A stretch of DNA of 64,000 nucleotides. It comes from Palsa-147 sp049279675 (GTDB taxonomy: Bacteria > Acidobacteriota > Terriglobia > Acidiferrales > UBA7541). The DNA lies in the NCBI GenBank assembly GCA_049279675.1, contig JBAPOP010000101.1, positions 1 through 64,000 of the forward strand, read 5' to 3'. Positions 15,761 to 24,657 of the stretch are shown in pieces. Below the pieces are notes generated by a model. It saw only the letters and a program-made list of their open reading frames with translations. It did not search any database and was not told the origin of the DNA. Position 1 is the first letter of the stretch. Each line of letters opens with the position of its first letter. The position numbers and the translations under genes were made by a program.

Positions 15761-17224
15761 ATGCGGATCAGCCAAATCGACCTCGGCATTCTCCTGCTGT
15801 ATCTCGCCGGCGTCACGCTGCTCGGCGTCTGGTTCCGTCGCGGCCAAAAAGATGTGCGCGACTATTTCCTCGGCGGCCGGACGGCACCGGCGTGGGCGCT
15901 CGCGTGCTCGATCGTCGCCACCGAAACTTCCACGCTCACGATCATCGGCACACCGGGAATCGCCTTTGGCGGCAACCTGGGATTCCTCCAACTCGTTCTG
16001 GGATACCTCGTGGCTCGGGGCATTCTGTGTGTCGTGCTGATACCCCGGTATTTCCAGGGGCAATTCTATACTGCTTACCAGCTATTGGAAAAGAGGTTTG
16101 GGCGGCGGGTCAAGTCGGCGGCGGCAGTGGTTTTTTTGGTTACGCGCGCGCTGGCCGAAGGCGTGCGAATCGCGGCCGTGGGCAAAGTGGTGAGCGTCGC
16201 GTTTGGAACGGGAGATCGGCTGGCCGTCGGAATCGTTACTGTTCTCACTCTTTTCTATACTTTCGAGGGTGGCCTGAAGGCCGTAATCTGGACGGACGTG
16301 CTGCAACTTTTCATTTACATCACCGGCTCGATTGCAGCGTTTTTTCTGCTGCTGCATCGAATTCCCGATGGATGGCTCGGCGTAACGCAAGCGGCGGCAG
16401 CGGCTGGTGGAAAGTTCCGTGTTTTCGATTTCACTTTCAGTCTGACGCGAAGTTATACATTTTGGTCGGGGCTTATCGGCGGAACATTTCTTACGATGGC
16501 GAGTCACGGAACGGATCAGACGATGGTGCAGCGTTTGCTGGCGGCGCGTTCGGAGCGGGACGCGAAATCTGCGTTGCTTGGCAGCGGAGTGATTGTCTTT
16601 TTTCAGTTTGCGCTGTTTTTGGTGATCGGCGTGATGCTGTTTGTTTTTTATCAGCACGCTGTGCCAGGAATGGTTGTCGCCGATCCCGATCGGATTTTTC
16701 CAACTTTTATCGTGAACGAGATGCCGGTGGGGCTCACGGGATTGGTGCTTGCGGCGATTCTTGCGGTCGCGATGTCGAACGCGAGCGGCTCGCTGAATTC
16801 GCTCGCGTCATCGACGATGATGGATTTCGGAAAGAATCACAATTTGGGCGATGCTGCTTCGCAACCGGCGCTGCTGAAAAAATCGCGGCGCATGACATTG
16901 ATGTGGGGCGTGGTTCTCGGTGCGCTTGGGCTTGTGCATTGGGGGCCCGTGCTTATTGCCGGGCTGACGATTGCGTCGCTTACCTATGGCGCGACGCTTG
17001 GATTGTTTTTGCTCGGAATTTGGAATCGGCGGGCGAATGCGGCGGGCGCGCTGGTTGGAATGTCTGTTGGTCTCGCGGCGATGCTGGCGATTAAAGTTTT
17101 CACACCGTTGGCCTGGACTTGGTACGTTGTCGCGGGCACTCTGATTACGTTTCTTGCTGGAAGCATCGCAAGCGCGATTGCGAGAACGCGCGGTGCTCGC
17201 GTGTCTGAAAGTTTTAGCGAATGA
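15761..17224 (+). CDS. Sodium:solute symporter (SSS family), candidate amino-sugar importer
   Basis: 487 residues with about 13 hydrophobic segments. N-terminal SQIDLGILLLYLAGVTLLG, then FLGGRTAPAWALACSIVATETSTLT (the first Na+-binding helix region of SSS proteins) and ASHGTDQTMVQRLLAAR, a strong SSS signature. It is divergent from the MurK-like kinase and within a peptidoglycan salvage region. In Tannerella a symporter, a kinase and MurQ act together in MurNAc uptake, so MurNAc or GlcNAc is the likely substrate here by analogy. Its stop overlaps the next start as ATGA. Confidence 0.88.
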   Translation: MRISQIDLGILLLYLAGVTLLGVWFRRGQKDVRDYFLGGRTAPAWALACSIVATETSTLTIIGTPGIAFGGNLGFLQLVLGYLVARGILCVVLIPRYFQGQFYTAYQLLEKRFGRRVKSAAAVVFLVTRALAEGVRIAAVGKVVSVAFGTGDRLAVGIVTVLTLFYTFEGGLKAVIWTDVLQLFIYITGSIAAFFLLLHRIPDGWLGVTQAAAAAGGKFRVFDFTFSLTRSYTFWSGLIGGTFLTMASHGTDQTMVQRLLAARSERDAKSALLGSGVIVFFQFALFLVIGVMLFVFYQHAVPGMVVADPDRIFPTFIVNEMPVGLTGLVLAAILAVAMSNASGSLNSLASSTMMDFGKNHNLGDAASQPALLKKSRRMTLMWGVVLGALGLVHWGPVLIAGLTIASLTYGATLGLFLLGIWNRRANAAGALVGMSVGLAAMLAIKVFTPLAWTWYVVAGTLITFLAGSIASAIARTRGARVSESFSE

Positions 17225-18654
17225 GCGAAACAAAACCGCTGCAAAGGAAACCGCTCGGGCTTGTGCAGGGACTGGGGCCGTGGGCCGCGGTGGCAATCGT
17301 CGTCGGAACGATGATTGGCACCGGAATTTTTTTGAAGCCGGGCGAAATGGCGTCGGTGGGCCGCTCGGTCAGCATCGTCTACGCGGCATGGATTGTCGGC
17401 GGCCTGCTCTCGCTTTTTGGCGCGCTTTCTTTCGCGGAACTCGGCGCGGCGATTCCCGAAGCGGGCGGACAGTATGCCTATCTCAGCAAAGGCCTCGGCC
17501 CGGTCTGGGGCTTTCTCTTCGGCTGGATGCACTCGACAGTCGGCGAAACTTCGTCGTCATCTTCAATTGCGGCGGGGCTCGCGCGATTTCTCAGCTTTGT
17601 GATTCCGGCGATCGCCGCGCCGATTTTCACCTGGCACATGACGCTTCCCTTCAGCGGCAAACCGTATGATTTCGTTTTCACGTGGTCGCAACCAACCGCC
17701 GTTGCTGCGATCGTGCTATTCACGTTTATTAATTATCTCGGTGTGCGGCTCGGCGGAGAGGTGCAGGTAGCGCTGACGGTTCTCAAAGTTGCGGCAGTTG
17801 TCGCGATCGTCGGCGCGGGATTTTTATTTGCGCATGGAAGCACCGCTCACTTCCATCCGTTTTGGCCCGCGAGCGAGTCCGCGGGAACTTTGGGAGCGTT
17901 TCTCGCCGCGCTTGCGGCCGCGCTTTGGGCGTACGACGGTTGGGAAAATCTCAATCGCGTTGGCTCTGAAATACAAAATCCGCAGCGCAATTTTCCGCTG
18001 GCGCTCGCGGGGGGAACAATTCTCGTGACGGTGATCTATCTTCTCTTTAGCGCCGTCTGTTTTTACGCGTTGCCATTTCCCGCAGTGGCGGCGTCGCAGC
18101 ATGTTGCGTCGGATGTGGTCGTCAGCATTGCGGGGCACAGCGCGGCATTCTGGGTAACGCTCGCGATGATCGTGTCGGCGTTGGGAACGCTGAATTCCTC
18201 GATTTTGAGCGGCGCGCGCGTGCCTTACGCGATGGGGCGCGACGGACTGTTCTTTCGCGTGACTGCAAGCGTGCATCCGAAATTCAGGACGCCCGGCGGC
18301 GCATTGATTTTTCAGGGGACGCTGGCGAGCGTTATGGCGCTGACGGGAACATTTGAGGAGCTGACGTCGCTCTTCGTTTTCGCAGCGTGGATTTTTTATG
18401 CACTGTCGGTTGTGGCGATGTTTCGGCTGCGGCGAATTGCGCCGGACATGCCGCGGCCTTATCGCACGTGGGGCTATCCGGTGGTTCCCGGATTATTTTT
18501 GGCTGGTGCGGCTGCGCTTACATTGAACATCTGGATTGACCGTCCGCTGCGCTCATCGATCGGTCTCGCGATCATGCTCTCCGGGCTGTTCTTTTACCGG
18601 CATTGGAAAGCTGCGAAAAGCGCAGAGGCGGATTCCGTCAGGCCTCCGTTGTGA
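17221..18654 (+). CDS. APC-family amino-acid permease
   Basis: 477 residues, about 12 hydrophobic segments. The first helix contains the substrate-binding GTMIGTGIFLKPG characteristic of the APC superfamily, followed by FGALSFAELGAAIPEAGGQYAYL and the MGRDGLFF loop. It resembles LAT/YfnA-type transporters. Coupled to the SSS symporter by a 4-bp overlap. In this context it may import amino acids released from wall peptides, which is inference. Its 3' end overlaps the convergent cobalamin-binding-like gene by 17 bp. Confidence 0.9.
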   Translation: MSETKPLQRKPLGLVQGLGPWAAVAIVVGTMIGTGIFLKPGEMASVGRSVSIVYAAWIVGGLLSLFGALSFAELGAAIPEAGGQYAYLSKGLGPVWGFLFGWMHSTVGETSSSSSIAAGLARFLSFVIPAIAAPIFTWHMTLPFSGKPYDFVFTWSQPTAVAAIVLFTFINYLGVRLGGEVQVALTVLKVAAVVAIVGAGFLFAHGSTAHFHPFWPASESAGTLGAFLAALAAALWAYDGWENLNRVGSEIQNPQRNFPLALAGGTILVTVIYLLFSAVCFYALPFPAVAASQHVASDVVVSIAGHSAAFWVTLAMIVSALGTLNSSILSGARVPYAMGRDGLFFRVTASVHPKFRTPGGALIFQGTLASVMALTGTFEELTSLFVFAAWIFYALSVVAMFRLRRIAPDMPRPYRTWGYPVVPGLFLAGAAALTLNIWIDRPLRSSIGLAIMLSGLFFYRHWKAAKSAEADSVRPPL

Positions 18655-19558
18655 TGTGTTCGCAGGTAGTCGCGGACGCTTCAGAAATTGCGGCCTGGGG
18701 ATGAAGAATTTTGGCCAGGATGGCAACGCCTTCGGCGAGACGCGGCCCTGAGCGTGAGAAATAGCTGTTTGCATCCACTGCGTAGACGGAATTATTTTGA
18801 ACCGCCGAGACATCGCGCCAATCGGACGAGAATGACGTGGAGCGGAATTCGATTGCGGCGCGCGCTGCGTCGTAGCCGCAAGGCATGACCACGATGACAT
18901 CCGGCCGCGCGGCGATTACATCCGCGCTCGCGACTTGTACGGATGGCTTGCCAGCCTGAGCGAGAACGTCAATACCGCCCGCACACTCCACCATCTCTGG
19001 AACCCAGTGTCCGGCGTTGAATAACGGATCGAGCCACTCGATGCAAGCGACGCGCGGGCGCGGGCGCGAGGAATTTGCGGCGGCGCGAATCGCTTCGACT
19101 TCGGCACTCAGCCTTTTCGCAAGGGCGTTTGCGGCGGCTTCGGTGCCTGTCGCCTCGCCGACGCGCCGAATGTCGTCCCAAACATCGGCGAGCGAATGCG
19201 GCGCAAGCATCAATATTCGGGGCTGCTTTTTTAATTTTGATAGTGCAATTGCCAGATCATCCGGCGAGGCCGCACAAACGTGGCAGAGATCCTGCGTGAT
19301 GATGAGATCGGGTTCGATCTCGCGTAGAAGATCATCGCGAACGGCGTAGATGCTTTCACCACGCTGGATCATTTCGCTCACGCGTTGATTGATGACGGCA
19401 GCGGGCGCCGCGGGATCGAGACGCGGCTGGATAAGCGCGGGCTTTTTTGACGCGGCGGGCGGAAAATCGCATTCGTGCGTCACGCCCATCACGGAATCTT
19501 CGAGGCCGAGCGCGAAGAGAATTTCCGTTGCCGAAGGAAGCAAAGAACAAATTCGCAT
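18638..19558 (-). CDS. Cobalamin-binding-like (BtuF/periplasmic-binding fold) protein
   Basis: 306 residues of the helical-backbone metal-receptor fold. It opens RICSLLPSATEILFALGLED with DSVMGVTHECDFPP after it, and contains DLIITQDLCHVCA and FNAGHWVPEMVE. There is no signal peptide: the fold starts at residue 1, unlike true periplasmic BtuF, so it may act in the cytoplasm or be exported in a way I cannot see. No ABC permease or ATPase gene is adjacent. Third gene of a minus-strand operon after NamZ and a PP-loop ATPase. Confidence 0.8.
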   Translation of the reverse strand: MRICSLLPSATEILFALGLEDSVMGVTHECDFPPAASKKPALIQPRLDPAAPAAVINQRVSEMIQRGESIYAVRDDLLREIEPDLIITQDLCHVCAASPDDLAIALSKLKKQPRILMLAPHSLADVWDDIRRVGEATGTEAAANALAKRLSAEVEAIRAAANSSRPRPRVACIEWLDPLFNAGHWVPEMVECAGGIDVLAQAGKPSVQVASADVIAARPDVIVVMPCGYDAARAAIEFRSTSFSSDWRDVSAVQNNSVYAVDANSYFSRSGPRLAEGVAILAKILHPQAAISEASATTCEHITTEA

Positions 19559-19597
19559 CGAGCAAAGTGTAACCGGGAGGACGCGGCAGCCGCAATC

Positions 19598-20290
19598 TTA
19601 GCCGTGAGATCCGGCAGCTTCGCAGGGGAGCACGTCCGCGAAGACGAAGCCATCGCGCTCGACAATCTGTCCGGGCTCGATACGGATCGTTTGACGAAAC
19701 ATCGGACCAGCAAAGGCGAAAGTGTGAAACTCGCCGTTTTCGCCGCATGGGTCCACGCCACGCGGAAGTTCACGCACAAGCGATTCATCCCATATATTGC
19801 CGGCGAATTTGCGGCTCAAGCGAGTTGGGTCGACGCAGGTGATGATTGCGCGAAGGCCAGCCGCTAGCATTTCTTCTGCGAGCGCCCGCGTATCGCATCT
19901 CCAAATTGGAAAAACGGGCGTGATGTTGCACGCGGCGAGGCGCTCTTCGCGATAACGGCGAATGTCCTCGAGAAAAAGATCGCCAAAGGCGACGTGCGTG
20001 ACTCCTTCCTCGTGGGCGCGTTTCATCGCGGCGGCCATTGCGACTTCGTAGACTTCGTTCGGACAAGGCGACGGAATCGGAACCGTAATTAGCGGCAGGC
20101 CCGCGGCGCGCGCCTGAATTTCCAGCAGCTCTTCACGCACCGCATGCATCGCGACGCGGGCATGCGTTTGGTTGACCGTGGTGAGCAAGGCTGCGACATC
20201 GAATTCGGAGCGCTGGCGCAGCGTATGCAGCGCCCAGGCACTGTCTTTTCCGGAGCTCCACGCCAGCCATGCCTTTGGACGGTGTGTCAC
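19598..20290 (-). CDS. PP-loop ATPase, diphthine-ammonia-ligase-like
   Basis: 230 residues of the ATP-pyrophosphatase (adenine nucleotide alpha-hydrolase) fold. The PP-loop WLAWSSGKDSAWALH is at the N-terminus, and the family block THVAFGDLFLEDIRRYRE is mid-protein, followed by CDPTRL-type and ENGEFHTF motifs as in diphthine-ammonia ligase (MJ0570-like) proteins. Bacteria lack diphthamide, so the substrate is unknown. It starts with GTG overlapping the NamZ stop as GTGA, and a cobalamin-binding-like gene follows 39 bp downstream. Confidence 0.85.
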   Translation of the reverse strand: MTHRPKAWLAWSSGKDSAWALHTLRQRSEFDVAALLTTVNQTHARVAMHAVREELLEIQARAAGLPLITVPIPSPCPNEVYEVAMAAAMKRAHEEGVTHVAFGDLFLEDIRRYREERLAACNITPVFPIWRCDTRALAEEMLAAGLRAIITCVDPTRLSRKFAGNIWDESLVRELPRGVDPCGENGEFHTFAFAGPMFRQTIRIEPGQIVERDGFVFADVLPCEAAGSHG

Positions 20291-21597
20291 GGCGACAACT
20301 TTGCGGGATACAACAGATAATTGTCACGCATCTTTCGAAAAGCGGCGAGATCGCCGGCCCATCCTGCGACGATATCGGCTGGCGAATCGCCCTTCTGTAG
20401 GCGAGCGAGAGTTGAAGCGGAGCCGAGAAGCCCGATGATTTTGTCGAGATGGAATTGGTCTGGGTATTTTTTAGCGAGAGCCGCAGCAATTTCGAGGCCC
20501 ATCGTCATCGAGCGAAGTCTTTCGCGATCGGTGATCGTGAGTGAAATGCCGCCGCAGGGCTGTCCTTGGTAGATTCCGGATGCGGGCGTGAAATGTGTGG
20601 GCGCAAAACGAACGCCTGCGTCGTTGCTGCGATTCAGTTCTTCGGCGAGCTTCTCGGAGTCAATCCACGGGGCGCCGAAGAGCTCGAATGGAGCCGGAGT
20701 GCCGCGGCCAACGGAGATTCCACCAGCCTGAAGAATTTCGATTCCGGGATAAAGCAAAGTTGCGTTGAGAGTGCGGAGATTCGGCGACGGAAGAATCCAC
20801 GCGAGACCGGTTGCCTCGTAACGTTCGGAGCGGCGCCAACCTTTCATGGCGATAACGTGCAAGTCCGCGCCAATTTTGTTTTCGGCGTTGAACATTTGCG
20901 CGAGCTCGCCCATGGTCATCGCGTATCGGACGGGCATTGGAAAGTAGCCGACGAACGACAGCCGATCGCGATCGAGCATCGGGCCTTCGATTGTTTCGCC
21001 ATCGAGCGGATTGGGCCGGTCGAGAACGTAAAATAAAATATGCTCCTTCGCCGCTTCCTCCATCGCATAGGCCATCGTGGTGACGAAGGTGTAGAAGCGA
21101 ACGCCGGCGTCCTGGATATCGAACACGAGCGCGTCGATTCCTTTCAGCATTTCGGGCGTCGGCCGTTGCGTTTCGCCGTAGAGGCTAAAAACTGGAAGGC
21201 CGGTGGAGGAATCCGTGGTTGAAGAAACGCGAGCGTCTTCGCCGCCGACGAGGCCATGCTCGGGACTGAAGATTGCGACGAGTTTCAGTCCGGGCGCGTG
21301 CGCGAGGACGTCGATCGTGCGGCGGCCAGCCGCGTCTACGCCTGTCTGATTCGTGATTAGGCCGATTCGCTTGCCTCGCAAAAGTGCAAATTTTTCATTT
21401 TCGAGAACGTCGATGCCAGTTTTTACACGGGCGGCAGCGTTCTTGCCGACGGGTTGACACGGGTGAGCCGAGAGCGCATGCGGAATCATCGCGAAGAAAA
21501 ATATTGCGGCGAGAGAAATCGAGTGGAATTGATTCAATGGGCGCAAGGTGTGCGAGTTGTCCCGAATAAACCCGTGTGTTATATACAGCGAGGGCAT
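20287..21597 (-). CDS. namZ: Exo-beta-N-acetylmuramidase NamZ (DUF1343)
   Basis: Up to 436 residues. The N-terminus has a hydrophobic export segment (ISLAAIFFFAMIPHALSA), then the DUF1343 domain: GKRIGLITNQTGVD, FSPEHGLVGGEDA, VFDIQDAGVRFYTFVTTM, LDRPNPL, and WILPSPNLRT. B. subtilis and Tannerella members cleave MurNAc from the non-reducing ends of peptidoglycan fragments. The ATG at 21597 overlaps, on the opposite strand, the ATG of a small ORF at 21596; an alternative TTG start lies about 23 codons inside. Divergent from the NagZ fusion gene and first in an operon with the PP-loop ATPase. Confidence 0.9.
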   Translation of the reverse strand: MPSLYITHGFIRDNSHTLRPLNQFHSISLAAIFFFAMIPHALSAHPCQPVGKNAAARVKTGIDVLENEKFALLRGKRIGLITNQTGVDAAGRRTIDVLAHAPGLKLVAIFSPEHGLVGGEDARVSSTTDSSTGLPVFSLYGETQRPTPEMLKGIDALVFDIQDAGVRFYTFVTTMAYAMEEAAKEHILFYVLDRPNPLDGETIEGPMLDRDRLSFVGYFPMPVRYAMTMGELAQMFNAENKIGADLHVIAMKGWRRSERYEATGLAWILPSPNLRTLNATLLYPGIEILQAGGISVGRGTPAPFELFGAPWIDSEKLAEELNRSNDAGVRFAPTHFTPASGIYQGQPCGGISLTITDRERLRSMTMGLEIAAALAKKYPDQFHLDKIIGLLGSASTLARLQKGDSPADIVAGWAGDLAAFRKMRDNYLLYPAKLSP

Positions 21598-21673
21598 GCA
21601 GGCGTCAATCCAAGAGGCGTCGATCCAGGCGTCTTCGATTCAGGAATCAATTCAGGAACTCGGGCGCGAGTGA
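21596..21673 (+). CDS. 25-codon upstream ORF directly abutting the NagZ fusion gene
   Basis: Small frame beginning MQASIQEASIQ and built from Ser-Ile-Gln repeats (SIQ four times), ending LGRE and TGA at 21671-21673. The next codon is the ATG of the NagZ fusion gene, in the same frame. A GAGGG lies just before its ATG, rather close. Its DNA is a degenerate 12-15-bp repeat with AGGCGTC at 21599, 21615 and 21628. It could be a translated leader coupling expression to NagZ, or simply a repeat-built promoter region. Confidence 0.35.
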   Translation: MQASIQEASIQASSIQESIQELGRE

Positions 21674-24583
21674 ATGCGTGCACGCTGGAGTTTCCTGCTA
21701 TGCTTGATTCTTGCGATGACACCTGCAAGCCGCTCCGCGAAATCCGCCACCGCGAAATCGAAACGCGCTCCTACTGACTCCGCCTGGGTTGAAAAAACGC
21801 TAAAAAGAATGTCGCTCGAGGAAAAACTGGGGCAGATGCTCGTGGTGTATTACTTCGGCGAATTTACTTCGACGGAGAGCAGCGAGTATCGGGATCTCGT
21901 CGACGAGGTCGAGAAAAAGCACGTTGGCGGATTCATTCTCGGCACGCGGCGGCAGCCGCTTGGGATCGAGCGTGGAGGAGTTTACGCCGCTGCCGTGCTC
22001 GGAAATCAAATGCAGAAGCGCGCGAAGATTCCGCTGATCATTTCAGCGGATTTCGAGCGCGGCACGGCAATGCGCATCGATGAAGGTACCGGCTTTCCGT
22101 TCGCGATGGCTGTTGGCGCGACGGGCAATCCAAAAGACGCTTACACGATCGGCAAAGTGACGGCGCTCGAAGCGCGCGCGGCGGGAATCCGCTGGATTTT
22201 TGCGCCGGATGCCGACGTGAACGACAATCCCGACAATCCCATCATCAATATTCGATCGTTCGGCGAAGATCCGAAGCGGGTGGGCGAATATGCTTCTGAA
22301 TTCGTTCGCGGCGTGCAGGAAAACGGCGGACTTGCGACGGCGAAACATTTTCCCGGCCACGGCGATGTGAGCGTGGATTCGCATCTCGCGCTTGCGACTG
22401 TGCCGGGAGATCGCGAGCGGCTTGAGAGCGTCGAGTTGGTTCCATTTCGCGCGGCGATTGCGGCGGGCGTCGGCAGCATCATGACGGGACATTTGGCTGT
22501 GCCTGCGTTTGAGCCGGATACGAATCTGCCCGCGACAATGTCGCCGCACATTCTGACCGATCTGCTGCGGAAAGAGCTTGGCTATGACGGATTGATTGTG
22601 ACCGATGCGCTCGACATGGGCGGCGTGACGTCGCTTTATCCGCCGGGTGACGTTGCGGCGCGTGCGGTGGCGGCCGGAGCGGATGTGCTGCTGCTCTCGC
22701 CGAACGACGACGCGGCGCTGCAGGCGCTTGAAGACGCGGTGAAATCCGGGCGGATTCCAATGGCGCGAGTGGATGATGCCGTGCGGCGGATTTTGCGCGC
22801 GAAGGCGCGGCTCGGACTCGATAAAGATCGGTTTGTGGACGTCGACGCGATCAACACGAAGTTTGGGAAGCCGGAATTCATCGCTGCGGCGCAGGACATG
22901 GCGGATCGCGGCGTCACGCTGCTGCGTGACAGCGCGCACATCTTGCCGCTCGATGCGGCGCGGCCGTTGCGGATTCTTCTTGTGCAGCTTTCTGGTGATT
23001 CCGATCCGTATCCGGGCACGACCTTCGAGAGCGAAGTACGCTCAAAAGTGGACACGGTGACGGTGCTGCGCGCCGACACACAATTTTCAAAGGTGAGCGC
23101 GCTGAAACTGCCGGCACCGGATTCTTACGATGTGGCGATCGCGGCCGTGTACGTGCGCGTGGCGGACCGCAAAGGAAGCGTTGGGCTGCCGGACGAGCAG
23201 GCGGCGATTGTGAATGATCTGATTGCGGGGCCGAAGCCGGTGATCGTCGCGGCGTTTGGCAGCCCGTACTTGATCGAGCGATTTCCAAACGCGAAGACGT
23301 GGATTGCGGAATTCAGCACGCCCGATATTTCGCAGCGAGCGGTGGCGCGAGCGATTTTCGGAGAGAGCGCAATCGGCGGGAAAATTCCCGTCACTGTGCC
23401 GGGAGTTGCGAAACGCGGCGACGGAATCGCTCTTGCGAAATATTCGATGACGCTTACGCCTGGGTCCGCCGAAATGAACGCGCGGCTGAAGCACGCGTAT
23501 GAAGTGCTCGATCAGGCGGTGGACACTGGCGCGTTTCCGGGCGGCGTACTCGCCGTCGGCTACGGCGATAATTTCGCGGTGCATCCGTTTGGAAGATTCA
23601 CTTACGAGAAGAGTTCACCTGCGGTGAGCGCGGACACGATGTACGATCTCGCGTCGGTAACGAAGGTGGTGGCAACGACGACCTCGATCATGCTGCTCGA
23701 GGAAGATCACCGGATTGACATCAATTTGCCGGTGTCGCGTTACTTTCCTGAATGGATGAACGCCGCGGCGAAAGATCCGAAACCGGAGTGGCGCGCGAAG
23801 GTGACGGTGCGGAATCTGCTGCTTCACGATTCGGGGCTTCCGGCGCATCGGAAGTTTTACGAGGAAGTTGATGGCAAGGACAAAGTGATTGCGCGCGTGG
23901 TTGCGGAGCCGCTGGTGTCAGAGCCCGGGACAAAGGTCGAGTATTCGGATTTAGGGTTTATGCTTCTCGGCGAAATCGTCGAGCGGCTTACGGGACAATA
24001 TCTCGACGCGTTTGCGAACGATGAGATTTTCGAACCACTCGGGATGACGCACACAATGTTCGAACCTCCGAAATCGCTCCGAAAGTTGATTCCGCCAGAG
24101 GAAAAAAACGCAGAGGGCCGCGAAGGCGTGATCCAGGGCGAAGTGCACGATGGAAACGCGTTTGCGATGGATGGCGTGTCCGGCCATGCAGGATTATTTT
24201 CGACGGCGGGCGATCTTGCGATCTTCGCGCAGATGATGCTGAACGGCGGAATTTACGCGCAGCACCGGCTGCTCGAACGAGCGACGATCGACGAATTCAC
24301 GGCGCGCGTGCAGATCGGAAATTCCGCGCGGACGATCGGCTGGGATGTGCCGGTTGAGCCTTCGTCGAGCGGTGAATATTTTTCGCCGCACAGTTTTGGG
24401 CACACGGGATTCACGGGCACATCCATTTGGATCGACCCGGACAAACAATTGTTTGTGATTCTGCTGACGAACCGGGTTTATCCGACGGCGGAGAACATCA
24501 AGATCCGCCAGGTGCGGCCGATCCTGCATGATGCGATTGTCGAGGGACTGGGCCTTGCAACGGGCCGCGCCGCGGCCCATTAG
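21674..24583 (+). CDS. Fusion of GH3 beta-N-acetylglucosaminidase (NagZ) and serine hydrolase/beta-lactamase-fold domain
   Basis: 969 residues with an N-terminal export signal (WSFLLCLILAMTPASRSA). Residues about 35-350 are GH3: SLEEKLGQMLVVYYFG, then ATAKHFPGHGDVSVDSHLAL, the NagZ His/Asp dyad loop, and DALDMGGV. About 350-580 is a C-terminal GH3 sandwich. From about 600 a class-C beta-lactamase-like hydrolase follows: catalytic LASVTK (SxxK), YSDLGF, and HTGFTGTSIW. In B. subtilis separate neighbours NagZ and AmiE (YbbE, same fold) remove GlcNAc and stem peptide. The fusion therefore predicts a two-step muropeptide enzyme. MurQ follows downstream. Confidence 0.92.
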   Translation: MRARWSFLLCLILAMTPASRSAKSATAKSKRAPTDSAWVEKTLKRMSLEEKLGQMLVVYYFGEFTSTESSEYRDLVDEVEKKHVGGFILGTRRQPLGIERGGVYAAAVLGNQMQKRAKIPLIISADFERGTAMRIDEGTGFPFAMAVGATGNPKDAYTIGKVTALEARAAGIRWIFAPDADVNDNPDNPIINIRSFGEDPKRVGEYASEFVRGVQENGGLATAKHFPGHGDVSVDSHLALATVPGDRERLESVELVPFRAAIAAGVGSIMTGHLAVPAFEPDTNLPATMSPHILTDLLRKELGYDGLIVTDALDMGGVTSLYPPGDVAARAVAAGADVLLLSPNDDAALQALEDAVKSGRIPMARVDDAVRRILRAKARLGLDKDRFVDVDAINTKFGKPEFIAAAQDMADRGVTLLRDSAHILPLDAARPLRILLVQLSGDSDPYPGTTFESEVRSKVDTVTVLRADTQFSKVSALKLPAPDSYDVAIAAVYVRVADRKGSVGLPDEQAAIVNDLIAGPKPVIVAAFGSPYLIERFPNAKTWIAEFSTPDISQRAVARAIFGESAIGGKIPVTVPGVAKRGDGIALAKYSMTLTPGSAEMNARLKHAYEVLDQAVDTGAFPGGVLAVGYGDNFAVHPFGRFTYEKSSPAVSADTMYDLASVTKVVATTTSIMLLEEDHRIDINLPVSRYFPEWMNAAAKDPKPEWRAKVTVRNLLLHDSGLPAHRKFYEEVDGKDKVIARVVAEPLVSEPGTKVEYSDLGFMLLGEIVERLTGQYLDAFANDEIFEPLGMTHTMFEPPKSLRKLIPPEEKNAEGREGVIQGEVHDGNAFAMDGVSGHAGLFSTAGDLAIFAQMMLNGGIYAQHRLLERATIDEFTARVQIGNSARTIGWDVPVEPSSSGEYFSPHSFGHTGFTGTSIWIDPDKQLFVILLTNRVYPTAENIKIRQVRPILHDAIVEGLGLATGRAAAH

Positions 24584-24657
24584 TTGAAGCGGTACGTTTT
24601 CGAAACACTCCGGCCTTCCCTCCGTGACGAACCAATTCCAAAGTTATAATTCCGAAG

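Noticed and set aside
22043..22939. 298-codon minus-strand frame in the NagZ region
   Set aside because: Antisense to GH3 motifs; basic composition typical of shadows in GC-rich DNA.
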